Position numbers and translations under genes: made by a program
Assembly (NCBI GenBank): GCA_012932865.1
Contig: SAXG01000067.1
Span: 62,001-126,000 of the forward strand
Reading direction: 5' to 3'
DNA: 64,000 bases
Source of the DNA: Amylostereum areolatum
Lineage: Eukaryota > Basidiomycota > Agaricomycetes > Russulales > Stereaceae
Part shown: piece by piece, positions 34,787 through 46,341 of the stretch
How the letters are laid out: each line of letters opens with the position of its first letter
Position numbering within the stretch: the first letter of the stretch is position 1
The notes under the pieces: model-generated
Databases searched by the model: none
What the model saw: only the letters and a program-made list of their open reading frames with translations
What the model was told of the DNA's origin: nothing

Positions 34787-36277
34787 ATGACTACCTACCA
34801 TCTCGCACAGGTATCATCTGCCCATTTTTCCGACATCATATGCCTTGCTCTGTCCCTCGATGGACGGTTTACTGCCTGCGGCAGCTCCTCAGGCCGCATC
34901 GCTATTCACCACAATCCCTCCCTCAAACTTGCCAACGATCCACTTGAATCAGCTCTTGATTCTTCTTCCAGCGTCACGGCTATTGCTTGGAGTCTAAAGA
35001 GTCAACTGGTGTTATTCATCGGAGACAGTGCCTCTCGTGTTCGCATTATGCGACTGACGTTCGTGAAGGTGTGTCTGTACGCTTCCACATTGAACGATGC
35101 GAAACACTAACGACCGCGACAGCAGAATGACACTCACGGAACTTTAAGGACTCTACGAGAGCAAAGGATATCCGAAGGCAAAATCCATTGCTTTGCCATG
35201 GTGGGAGATCTTGTAGCAATCGGTACCGGAACGCAGGTCACAATTATGCGGGAGGTAGTAGACCGTACATAGCGATGCTTACTTCCGAGACTATCTTACA
35301 TCATCTACATAGTCCATGGAACATATCTGGCTCCCGTCACTACATTGGCCTTTCAATACAGCCACGGGATCCGCCCTCGCCCTTACCCAAGCACCTTGCA
35401 TTTCAAGAACCCCTCTATCCTCATCGTAACATACGCAGAATGGGGTATCGCGTAAGAAACTGTATTTTCTCTTCGTGAACTAACTCCCTGCTGACCCCCA
35501 ATCCTCATTGTCAGGACATGGGACCTTCGTCATAAAGATCATCCCACCTGGCTTCTACTTTCGCTAGTCCCTCAGGCCCACCAGCTGAAGCAGAACAATT
35601 CACTTGGACAACATGCCTCCCTCTCCCCCGATGGAACTGCCTTTGTGGCCACTCGTATGGCAGGAGGAGTGTCGTGGTTTGCACTTGTGGACCGTCCCCT
35701 CAGTGCATGGAACGTGCGGCCTCGAACTACCTCATGGGGCCGTGGGGACGATTTCGTGTTTTACATCGATGATGGCAACGCCGTCGTACTGGGGGGCGAA
35801 ACGGGACCCCTTCATATAGTCAGCGCACTCTTCCTCGAAGCACCTCGGATACTACAGGTTCTCCAAGTATCAGGTACGCCAGCATCGGCACTGCAACTTG
35901 GTTCATCTATCTTAACTTTGATTCGGTTCTTCGTCGCAGGCCGGATCAGCACCATGGTTAGTCTGTCAACATCTTATTCACCACCCCGCTAACCGCGCCT
36001 GAGTAGGCAGTCGGGGCTTCCGCTGGGCGGAGGTACATTGTAACGGTATCTAACCCCATGGAAGGCAAGTCCACGCCGCCAACAATTACTTTATGGGCGA
36101 AAAGTAGTCAAGATATGCGCAATTCTCGTATCCGTGTCTTGTTGGTGGCGGTATGTGCAATCGCTCTGCGGCTGAATTGATCTATTTACGCCATATGGCT
36201 AGGGAGTTATATTTGCCATAGTTGCTTGTCTCTACGTAGTCTCGTACCGAGACCGAACACGGGGGGTTTTCGATTGA
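34787..36277 (+). CDS. WD40-like protein with C-terminal membrane helix (paralogue 1)
   Basis: ATG at 34,787 (MTTYHLAQVSSAHF). The first exon has a WD40-type beginning, DIICLALSLDGRFTACGSSS, then SSSVTAIAWSLKSQLVLFIG. Exons joined by GT..AG introns give GKIHCFAMVGDLVAIGTG, LAPVTTLAFQYSHGIRP, TWDLRHKDHPTW, ASLSPDGTAFVATR and RRYIVTVSNPMEGKS. The end is VLLVAGVIFAIVACLYVVSY followed by a short basic tail and stop (36,277). This requires removal of an intron beginning gtatgtgcaatc; without it, translation stops at 36,180. Exon and domain order parallel the gene at 57,617-59,118, including the final helix. WD40 propellers are scaffolds; the terminal helix suggests tail anchoring to an internal membrane. 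Partner unknown. No decay was seen. Confidence 0.75.
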
Positions 36278-37488
36278 ACCATGGTTGCACCATATTTAGA
36301 CAGACGTCTCGATACCGATAATGTACTGGATTGTCAATGAGCAAATGGGACGGAACTTGGCATAACATCGCTCGCGCGGTTGCGTGCTCTTCATTGTACA
36401 TCGATTTTCAGGTTACAATCGCCGATTCTGTAGCCAATCGCTCATAAGAAAATCACCGAAGCATTGACCTGAAATGCGGGTACCGCAGGTACCGCAATGC
36501 CACCGCTCGATAACCAGGAACAGCCGGAACGATCATGGCAATGGAGAACCCGGGCGTGCAGTGCAGCGGGGATTTGAAGCATTGGAGCTACAAGCATACA
36601 GGTGCTCTACCAGGTGCTCTACAATTTGAATGTCAAGGTTTGGAGAAAACGGACCACATGAAATTGACGGCACGTCGCTATCCTCCCCAGTGGAGCCTGT
36701 GCAGCGGAGACGCACGGATACCATGCACGTCCCTCTGCGGATCCAGGTTCAGAACTTTTCGAAAACCCTGGCCATCATACTCGAGCTAGTGAGCTCTAGC
36801 GAGCAGAATCGTGGGTTGGGATACCGCAACAAACAACCATACGTGCAGCGGCCAGAGCAGACGCTGGTGGGCACAAGTCCGGGGTCATGGAGGAACGATG
36901 GTAACCAAGAACGTACTGAGACAGCCCGAATGAAACATATCGCGTGGAGGCCACTTTCTGTATGAGATGTTATCTATGAAGAGGAGGAGAAGGAGGAGGG
37001 AAGAGACAAGGGGGGGACAGGCAGAGCGTCGCCAACGCCCGTGGGCCGAGAGCCCCTTCACTCCCTGCCATGACTTGGGTACACTACTGTGAGAACCGCT
37101 CGATCTTAATACAAGCACGGTCGCAAAATGCATGGTATTCAAAAGTGATACGTAAAGGTTTCGCACATTACCCGAGCTATTCTACGGCGGACGGACGGCA
37201 TTGCAGGAAGCCAAGGCCTCCATCCATTCAGGCTGGGCTAGTCACTAGAATCAGAAATGCGGGAAGTAAGAAAAAAGCAAGAGCATACCGAGACTATCGC
37301 GGGCTATTGGCGACGCTTCTGCTGATGTCAAGGAGAGAACGTTGTTCTTCACACCTTGTCATACGCGTCGTTTGTCATCGGCAGTAGTGATGCATCCATC
37401 CCTGCTCAAAGCCGTAAAGATCAGTGACTGTACACAGTCGTGCGTTACGCGCGGGTGTGTGAGTGGAGGCGGGCGAGGTGGGGCGAGA
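36278..37488. other. Gene-poor intergenic DNA
   Basis: No convincing coding exon. Around 36,565-36,625, on the minus strand, a tRNA-like piece (a repeated tagagcacctg and a B-box-like ttcaaatcccc) does not fold as a tRNA. Nothing else was recognised. Confidence 0.4.
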
Positions 37489-38815
37489 CCTGCGGCTGGA
37501 GACGGACTGGCGAATTCAAGGTCGGGGTGCAAGAGCCCGTCTTGCGGGGCGTCGCGGTGAGATGACCGCCAATACATCTGGATGCGTGAATCAAGATCAG
37601 CATGGTCAAAGGAGGACGAGGGAGATTGCGGCACGGACATGGGAAGGACGAACAGAAATTGCGGGACCGGCGCACCCGAGCGAGTATACCGAGGAGTGGA
37701 ACTATGGGGGGAAAGATGAAAACGGGAAGGGAGACGACCACCCGAGCAAAACGCACCGTCGCGCCGCCGTGGGACTTGGGATACGCTGAGCGATTCGGAC
37801 GGAGGAAGCACGCGTGAGCTGGCTAGTGACAGACGTGCGTGTCATCCACAGACATCCGTATATTTGCGTTCCTTCGTTAGCTGAGCCTAGAAGGGGGAGG
37901 GACTCGGGTTTGTCGCCGATGCGATCTGTACCCCTCAAGTCGAAGGACAGGACGGGACGGTGGCACCCGGAAGAGGCCAGATACTCAACGCGTTTGGGCG
38001 CGTGTACAGGGCGACAGTTGGGTATTTGGGCTTTGACCATAGTCCGCGTCCGAGCTGTCCAACGAAGATCCTGTCGCACGGTAGGCTTCCTGTTGGTGCT
38101 CTGACGCCGTCTTGACGCAGGCCGGGAGGAGGCAATAGCATTCGAGCCTACGCGGAGGCTGCTCACAGCCTAGTCCTTCGCGAGCGCGCTGCCGCTGTTG
38201 CCTTGGGGTCTTGCGTCGCTTTTCACGTCGCAGGTCGCAGATCGCATGCCAGTTGAGTGAAGCCCGTTGTGTGGAAGCAACGAGATCGCTTCGAGGACCA
38301 GGCGACGACGAGTATGTACCCTGTTGGGATGGCCCTGGGTCCACAGGAAGACATCGCCACCGTTGGGCCATTTGATGCGAGCGACGCTCGGCCTGGGGGG
38401 TTGCTGGGGGGGGGGGGGGGGGTTCGTCATCTGAAAACGCGCGGTCAGAACGGGAGAAAAGACTCGAAGTGCAGAAAGCTAGCACAACGCCGCGCGGGTC
38501 TTCGTAGAGCGACGGAGAACACTCACAGTCAAACGCATCCTCCTGCCATCGTTCTTCGCGAAATTCCCACTATTTCCAGAGCACAATAAAGTCGCGTTCG
38601 GCCTAGACGAGCGAGAGATCAGAATTAAGGAGTTACAGCTGGAAGATTCGACGCACACATCAGCTACCCTGGCAGCAGCGTCGAGGGTGGTTTTGCCTGA
38701 GATCGTGCACTGGGACCAGTTCGACGTTACTTAGCATCAGTCATCGGTTCACAGTCAACCTGAATCACCTCGATTATTCACACCTGCAGGAATAGAGAAT
38801 GTCGATGGGGCAGCA
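37489..38815 (-). repeat. Chimeric dispersed repeat, copy B2 (A-part plus B-part)
   Basis: 37,489-37,945 matches repeat A copy M (about 32,377-32,975) with several deletions. 37,945-38,815 matches B3 (45,155-46,175) and, less closely, B1. The minus-strand reading runs from SVARIKWPNGGDVFLWTQGH through NAIASSRPASRRRQSTNRKP into GDKPESLPLLGSANEGTQIY. Repeats A and B may therefore be two parts of one older gene or element that were scattered separately. No transposition protein was recognised. Confidence 0.8.
38405..38422. repeat. Poly-G run
   Basis: Eighteen consecutive G at the position where B3 has nine (about 45,620) and B1 has no long run. It is probably a slippage hotspot or a length-uncertain stretch of the assembly. 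Confidence 0.9.
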
Positions 38816-39427
38816 CGAAAGGCGAGTTGAGGGCGAAGGCGGCGAAGGCGCGCGTTCAGAGTAAACAGCCTGGGGGTACACACGGCGCACGGCCCGTGAG
38901 CGCTGCCGGAGGCCGGCCGGAGGTCGTCTCTCGTAGCCAGACTTGAGCCAGACTTCTAAAGTCGCTCTGTTTCCATAAGCCGGAGGGTCCCGCTATGATG
39001 GCTATCACCGATATCCTCGTGCTACTTGAATTTAGCAGGTAGATGATGTGATAGTGTACTCATGAGACCCCAACATGCTCTTTGTACTTCTATATCTACA
39101 TATCCACTAGTACTTACATCCATACTATAAACGATAACTTTGCGAAAACAATGGCAATCCTCACGCGCGAGGGGATGGAATGACGCTACAATAATCGTAT
39201 TAGTAGTAACAGTACTCGCGCGAGTTCAAACTCCGAAAGCCCTGGTTTTCGCAAACTGCTGCAAAATCCTCTATGATACTCCTTCGTGTACGACTGGAGA
39301 TCTGGAATGAATATGTTCTGGGTAGGTCAGTCACGGAGACTGCTCCTACGTGCGAAATGCAGTAAACGGGGTCAAGTTGGGGGTACATGATAGCGAGTTA
39401 ATAACAGGAGAAAGGGATGTCTGTACG
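38816..39427. other. Intergenic, no gene seen
   Basis: Between repeat B2 and the next gene. No recognisable coding exon or RNA gene. Confidence 0.5.
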
Positions 39428-40077
39428 TCAAGGGGTGGACTCGGCGTCGGACGTCGGGCTCTTCTCGGCCCTGATAGTGTTGGACCTGATCTCGGCAGGC
39501 GGTGAGCAGCGGGCGGACGATTTAGAGTGAGGGACTCCTGTCATAACGGGAGAGCCGTGGGTGGAGAGATAGTTCTTGAGAATCGGGAAGTCCGCCATGG
39601 ACGCGTCCATCATCTGCGTGAAGCAACTGTCGCGGTACTTCGCGATGATAATGTTACCCATCCACGCAAAGTCAGGCCTGTAGTGTTTACCCTGAATTTT
39701 GCATAGGGTTACATTGAGTGGGAACGGCATGCCGTCGCGCGAAACAACGGGAAAGAAGATAATGTACGGATTGGTGAACTTCTTATTCATGCCGTCAAGG
39801 GCCTCCAGGAGCTGGAAAAATCCCAAACGGAAGGTATCAGTAAGAGGGGCTATGACGGGCAACACCTAAGCACACTTACCTGGTAATTCCATGCCGCGGC
39901 TCCGACGTTCTCCGCAATATATTCCATATGTACTTCTGGATGTGGAAAGTAGAATTCGCCAGCCATGCTGGGATGGTAGGTGTAGGGGCTTGACATGAGC
40001 TCCACGACGTGTGGTGAGCGGTAGCCGTCGGCGGGAAACAGAATAGCGTCATGGTCATGCATTCGGTCCATGGCCAT
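39428..40077 (-). CDS. Conserved Agaricomycete protein of unknown function
   Basis: Two exons joined by a clear intron (about 39,880-39,813, gtaagtgtgc..ttttccag) give about 190 residues from Met 40,077 (MAMDRMHDHDAI). Distinct blocks are MSSPYTYHPSMAGEFYFPHP, NPYIIFFPVVSRDGMPFPLN, RPDFAWMGNIIIAKYRD and MMDASMADFPILKNYL. I recall similar text from unnamed multi-copy proteins of mushroom-forming fungi, but no function is known to me. No signal peptide or membrane helix is visible. The frame is also open upstream to 40,161, so another 5' exon is possible. Confidence 0.65.
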
Positions 40078-41559
40078 GCTCTTCCTAGCGGCCTGGGTGA
40101 AGTGGAAGAAATCCTGGGGGTAGTGCGCAGGAAGGAAAAGAAGTGTGGCGAAGGAAGACAAGGGTCAGCAAGGCGGACAAGGAGAGAGGTGTGGAAACCG
40201 GTCAAGGACTTCAGTCACGAGTCTCGATGGATCATGGGGGAGCCGTTGTTACATACTATCATATACTTCAATATACCTTGCAAGGCGCGTACGACTCCGA
40301 TCCCTTGAGTTCTATGCTTCGTGCGTCAATCCTGTCCGCGCCAGGGCGAGGTCGTGATGTTGTTGGCCTCGGAGAGGGCGGGATAACAGTAGTGACCAGA
40401 CTATTGCGCGCGGGGGGGCTTTTATCGAAGGTGAGCGCAAGCTCCTCCTTGCCTCCTGATCCTCCTTCAAATCCCCCTTTCAAGCCATGTCCCCGTGACT
40501 GGTCCCCTCCTTCTCCTTGACCTCCTTTCCCTCCCTGTCCTGCCCTTGTCCTTCCTTCTGTGTGTGGCGTCCCAATATACTGATCATTCGCTGAGTTGGA
40601 CTGACCCGCATCCCAAAGCCCACAGACATTTTCCGAGAGATCTTCGCTCCATATAGCTCCATGATAAGAAGGTCGTGTCGGTCCCAGACAAGCTGAAGCC
40701 CTTTGGCGGTCCTTGGGCGCTCTCAATGCCGACGCGTCCCCATGCGCTGAATCTGAAGACGCATGGAAAGCCAATGCGAGGTGTAAGATCTTTGCGAAGA
40801 TTCCAGATCTCTATCCAGACTACGATATATGGTCAGATAGTGCGCCATAACGATTCTAACCATTGAATTCTGACGTTCCAAGCACAAGCTTCTTCTCGGC
40901 ATGTAGCCTCTTCATGACCGTCGGTTAACAGCGTACGCAGAATTATCAAGTCCTTGGAAGGAGGGCATTAGCAGCTTTTTTGCGATATAGGCCTGGCCTT
41001 CCTCTCTCCGCGGGCTCGAATGAAATCCGGCCCTTGACCATCGCGGCGGGGTAGTCCACGGTTCGCCCAACAGCCACAGGCCCTGCAAGACGACCATATA
41101 TGTAATGTAATGTCACCGCAACGCCAGGTCATCGTATTCGTGCTTGAGGACCCGATCCTGTGGATCGACTCTCAGGCAACCCTGCTTTGACCTTCGGTCG
41201 CGACGAGCGCGGCAAAGTACATTTCGTACGCAGAAGGGTCAGGTTACTGTATTTATCTTGGGGGTTTCGGAAGGCTAGAGTTGGTCTTTTGAGCTTTCTG
41301 CCGGTATACCGTCGTGTAATATGAACCAATGAAACACACAGAGACTTCCAAGACCGCGAGACTCAGCTGCAGGCCGTCCGAAATGATTTGAAACCCATAT
41401 TATCAAAACTGGTCATATTATCAGGACTCGCGAGATATAGGACGATCAGATGACCCTTATATAACCATCCCCTATAACCCAACCCAAGCCCAGCTGCCCA
41501 GTCCGTCCGAGTACGGCGACATTGTATTCATCACGGGCTTGTCACGGACACACGGAGCT
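40078..41559. other. Intergenic with one doubtful ORF
   Basis: A minus-strand frame at 40,268-40,774 is open for 168 codons, with Gly-rich text (GGFEGGSGG), but shows no family and no clear splice pattern. It may be chance. Nothing else was recognised. Confidence 0.3.
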
Positions 41560-43117
41560 TCAGCGGGGTCGGCTTGATAGCGTGGCGACGAACTCCACGA
41601 TGTCTTCTGCTAATTCTTCTTCTGGAGAGAGATCGCATTTAGCAAAATGGCGTAAGGTATAAGATAGAAGGAATCCCACTTCAGCCGCAACAGCGTTCCA
41701 GTGCTATGGCAAAAATGAAGTCAGCCGGTATAAGACAGGTAGAAGAATGAGCATACCGCACGGTCGATGGCCGTCAAGCTCTTCCAATAAGCTTTGAATG
41801 CGTGCTCCGTACCATCAGGGTTCTATACCAGCCAGGCGCGTCCACATAGATTCCTTATCACGAATATTTAAGCAAACACGCCGACCGAGATGCATAAAAG
41901 ACGCACCGCGAAGTATGTTTGGGTCCAGGGACATACAGTTTCCGTGGCTGGCGTCTACGACGCGTCGACGCCGAGGCTTGACTGCTGTCCGCATCGGCAG
42001 AGGATGTCCGTTCTGGTATATAACTGGCCGTATTCTGGAAGTCGCGAGGATCGTGTAAAGCGTCAGTATGGGCCAGATTGCCCTGGTATATGGAGCCATG
42101 CTCGGGAGGCGGGGCTACCCCATCGTACTGGAGCAAATGTCGAAGGTCATCACGAGGTATGCAACAAACGTCGTCGCACACAAAAGAGCACCGACCGTCA
42201 TCACACTTGAGTTCAGCGACCAAATCTAAGAGATGGTGAGACGAGGTTGGAGGAATGAGAACCGCTAGAATACACACCGAGCCATGGCGCATGTCGTTAT
42301 CCATTCTAGGGACCTAAACGCAACGAGACATTGGATCGCGAGAGGGCAAGAATGACAGTAAAACTCACAGGCTCTCCCCAAACAGGCATGCCGACTACGT
42401 GTGACGCACTGGCAAGACCATCGGGTCCTGTCACATAGGCCAGTGGAGGCGCCGGGGATCCTGTCTGAAGATTACAGACTTTCAGTAAGAATAGCGAGGA
42501 AGGCAACAGCGAACTCGCCTCGGTATTTGGAGATGGCCCATAAGAAAGGCCCGCCTTTGACCCAGAGTCAGACAGGACAAGACAAGGGTGCGATAATGGA
42601 CTCACTGATGGACGTGAAGACGAACCAAACAATACTGGTTCATCTTGACTGCTTTGACGATCTTCACCGCTCTGCACAGGGTCCTGGTCTGTCAGATCCC
42701 GCACTGGAATGTCCTCGCGATCAGAAACAAGGCCAGAAGGCGCCGGCGTTGCCGGAAGCATCGTCTGGGGAGGGAGGTCAGAAAGTAAAGGGAATCAACG
42801 GTGAGGCAACTCACCAACGGAGACAAGACGGGCCCATCGACCGACGACATATCCTCACTAGCTTGAAGATTTGTATCCTCCGACGCCTTCGATTGTGCCT
42901 TCAACAGTATACGACACGTTTGAGCGGATGAATGGTATACTGGAAGAGGAGAATTCAAACCATCATTTCGACGTTAGCGTTGTTCGTGTTCTCCAGGGAG
43001 GGTGCGCCGGACGATACCTCCTATCAGAGCACAAACGGTAAGCACCACATCAACGACGATCCGCACGATGGCTCACTTGTCTTTGCTGGTCGCTTTGACT
43101 TTCCAAATCTTGTCCAT
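41560..43117 (-). CDS. Multi-exon protein of unknown function
   Basis: Proposed from ATG 43,117 (MDKIWKVKATSKD) to stop 41,560. Exons with good GT..AG borders read SPLPVYHSSAQTCRILLKAQ and SSVDGPVLSPL (about 42,955-42,830), TMLPATPAPSGLVSDREDIP (about 42,765), a middle exon with CDDVCCIPRDDLRHLLQYDG (about 42,160), and the last two exons NPDGTEHAFKAYWKSLTAID and HWNAVAAEVGFLLSYTLRHF ending in ATLSSRPR. No domain was recognised and no signal peptide is visible. The first exon and one middle join are uncertain. The C-terminal exons are the best supported part. Confidence 0.5.
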
Positions 43118-43141
43118 CAATACGATTGGTCTACTTCAGAG

Positions 43142-44985
43142 TTAGACTGATGACGTATAACGAGGACATTCACATACCGAGGTCCGCGGTCGTTTCGAGA
43201 TGCGATGAGGAGGGATGATAGCAATGAGCGGAGGGACGGAGTCAAGGGCCAAGGCGTCGGAGGTCGAAGTGTTTGCCTCGCGTTGTCTCTTGCCAAGGAC
43301 ATCCCTGTCGGACCGCGCCTTGCGCAAGACCTCCGAAAGGCCGAGCGTCAAGACACAAAAACATATGCAGATGCAAATGAGAACAACGTACTTGGGGAAG
43401 CTTACGAACACTGTCAAAAAAGCCAACAGGCTTCGGTTTCATCTCGATAGGATTTTCAACGTTTTCATGTTGTGCGAGGTTGGGAGGCGTGGATGGCGTC
43501 GCGGTGTCGGGTCCCTCTTGGCGATGGGCCCGCCCTTCACTTTGAGGCGCCGATGAGGCGAACGATAGTCCGGTGAGGTCTACGTGCGGAGGTGAGCGAG
43601 AGAACATGGACAGGAGAAACATGGCGACATGGACGGAAACACTACGACCGATCACGGAACCGCCATTTATATCAACAAACGAAAAGCTCTTGAGCCACTT
43701 GACTGCGACCCGGCCCTTTGTCAAGTGTGAGACTTCGCGTACCTCAAGACGAAGCCGATAGCGCCCTCGAGGCAAAACTTGCACACAAAGGAGGGGAGCT
43801 CTAGCCAAGCTGGAGATGAACTCGTGTGGAGCTATTTCGGCGACGTTACGACACGCCGCCGCTATCTCCTCGCAAAAGGAAGGTATGCTGCCGTAGAAGT
43901 GGCTATGCGCCCGTACTGGAGGCGAAGGTGGTCTGAGTTTCACGGGTATTGGCCTTCGCCAATTGCATCGAGCCCGTACCCGTAGGCCCGTCGAACAGAA
44001 CCATTCGGTTAAAAAGCGGCGAGAACCGATCCGACTGTGCGGTGTCTGCAGCGATCTATAGAACGAATGATCAGCAGGGAGCGTCCTCGATGAAACACAT
44101 TTATACCTTTGCAAAGACAAGGCCAACACCATAGCCCAGTTTGGCGTTCTTCGTGTGGACGCGGAAGGTCGCAATACATTTGATGGGCCGAGGGAGATTG
44201 ATATCATCCTCGCGGTTTGAGCGACCCAGACGAAGTACAGGACCGATCGAATCGGGCTTGTTGAGATGAGACGCCGTTCAGTCTCTCCCGTTGGTCTACA
44301 AGGCCAATAGGTGATACGGACCATGACATAACAAGCAACGCACCTTGTCACCGGCATCGATGTCGTCGACGAAGATGTTGCACACGTAGCTCTCTTGGTG
44401 ATCGCCGGTGTGTTGAGTAGGAAGAAGAATGCGACGATCTCATTGGCGACCTAGGGGGCTTTGCGGTCCAGGCAAGCCAAAACATGAGGATACCACGAGG
44501 AGTCTTGATCGCGAGGAGTCTTGATCGCAATGGACTGGAACTTGTAGAAGACGTAGACATGAGTCCGGGCCATCTGTTTGCGTACGCCACCAATGTCGAC
44601 CCATCCAATGTCCAACATTGATGCAATGTTCCTTCTCCGCGCACTTGAAGCTTCTGCTCCGACTCTCAACGGAACCTTCGAGAAAAAAGGCATGGATGCC
44701 TTGACCATATTCGATGTCGATATCTTGATGGACAGTGACGAAGTCGGTAAGGTTGATGTGCAAATTATTGTGAGCGATCTTGTTGACCAGAACCCGATCC
44801 TGCTCGGTGTCATCTTCGGGAGATTAGAACAACGCCTTTGGGCTTTGGGTTTCTTGCCGCTGCATGACGCGTCAGGTACCAGGGTGGAGAGGCGCTGCAT
44901 GATGGGGTTTACCTGATGATCACCGTGTCTCTTCGAAAACGTTGAAGAGATTCCGTGGTGACCGTGGAACGTGCTTCCTGGAAAG
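43142..44985 (-). CDS. Multi-exon membrane protein of unknown function
   Basis: Coding-like exons, right to left, are DDTEQDRVLVNKIAHNNLHI with DFVTVHQDIDIEYGQGIHAF and FFLEGSVESRSRSFKC (about 44,820-44,620), QESYVCNIFVDDIDAGDK (about 44,395-44,345), RPIKCIATFRVHTKNAKLGY with GVGLVFAK (about 44,190-44,110), and SDRFSPLFNRMVLFDGPTGT. Then follow IPSFCEEIAAACRNVAEIAP and VLPRGRYRLRLE (about 43,890-43,740), a Ser/Pro-rich stretch, and a membrane helix YVVLICICICFCVLTLGL (about 43,385-43,330) with a basic tail to stop 43,142. Several joins are plausible GT..AG introns. I do not recognise the family and am unsure of the first exon, which abuts repeat B3. The join just before the membrane helix needs a one-base adjustment or a small unseen intron. 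Confidence 0.45.
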
Positions 44986-45154
44986 GAGGACAAGATTAGC
45001 GTCAACATCGGTAGGATGGAGAAAGAAGTAGCACAGAGTTGATGGCGCGCGCGCCGCCCGCGCAAATGGGACCTCGAGACACGCCCGTGAAGATAGTCAA
45101 ATGAAAGGAGGAACGGGTAGAGTGGGGGGCGAAGAAGGAGGGAGTGAAGACGCA

Positions 45155-46175
45155 CAGGACGGGATGATGGTGCCCGGAAGCGGCCAAATACTCAACGCGT
45201 TTGGGTGGTGTACAGGGCGACACTTGGGTATTTTGGCTTTGGCCATGGTCCGCGTCCGGGCTATCCGTAGCCAATGAGAATCGTGTCGCGCGGTAAGCTT
45301 CCTGTTGGTGCTCTGACGCCGTCTTGACGCAGGCCGGGAGGAGGCAATAGCATTCGAGCCTGCGCGGAGGCTGCTCACAGCCCAATCCTTCGCGAGCGCG
45401 CCGCCGCTGCTGCCTTGGGGTCTTGCGTCGCTTTTCACGTCGCAGGTCGCAGATCGCATGCCGGTTGAGTGAAGCCCGTTGTGTGGAAGCACCGAGACCG
45501 CTTCGAGGACCAGGCGACGACGAGTATGTACCCTGTTGGGATGGCCCTGGGTCCACAGGAAGACATCACCACCGTCGGGCCATTTGATGCGAGCGACGCT
45601 CGGGCTGGTGGGTTGCTGGGGGGGGGGGTGGTTCGTCATCTGAAAACGCGCGGTCAGAACCGGAAAAAAGACTCGAAGTGTAGAAAGCTAGCATAACGGC
45701 GCGCGGGTCGTCGTAGAACGACGGAGAACACTCACAGTCAAACGCATCCTCCTGCCATCGTTCTTCGCGGAATCCCCACTTTTCCCAAAGCAGAATGCAG
45801 TCGCGTTCGGCTTAGGCGAGTGGGGGGTCAGTGTGAAGGACCCACGGCTGGAGGGTTCGACGTGTCCATACCTGTATGTTCGCAGCCAATCGACGCTCTT
45901 GTGCTGGCTACGTTCGAGGCCCGTGCGGTGGGGTCAACGTATTGGAGCATCCATGGTGCTCGTATGCTCTTATATGCACCCACTACGCCCCTTTTCGACG
46001 TACCCAGCAACCATCGGAACGCAGGCCTGGGGTCGAAGGTGACTGGGAGTCCAGGGAGTTTCGCCTGAGATCGCGCGCTGTTCGACGTCACTTAGCATCC
46101 GTCATCGGTCCACAGTCAACCCGACTCACCGGAAATGTTCACGCCTGCGGGGATAGAGGATGCCGATGGGGCGGG
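45155..46175 (-). repeat. Dispersed repeat B, copy B3
   Basis: Aligns by eye with 37,945-38,815 (B2) at high identity from acaggacggga to near the end, and with B1 at lower identity. The minus-strand reading SVARIKWPDGGDVFLWTQGH and DWAVSSLRAGSNAIASSRPA is shared. Its right part (about 45,830-45,970) holds sequence not in B2. No transposition gene. Confidence 0.8.
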
Positions 46176-46341
46176 ACGCAAAGCGAGCTGTAAGAATTAC
46201 CTGAATGGTAAGAGCAGCTGAACTTGCCGCTGCTTGCGTCTCATCCGTCGGCGCTCGTCAGATAAGATGTGATAAGACGTTGCGATTTACCTCAGGCTCT
46301 CCCGCCACTGACGAAGTGTTGTTCAACACACACCGTTACCT

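Noticed and set aside
36560..36640. tRNA gene on the minus strand (ggtagagcacctg and ttcaaatcccc)
   Set aside because: No cloverleaf can be formed, and the D-arm region is duplicated; it looks like a decayed piece or chance.
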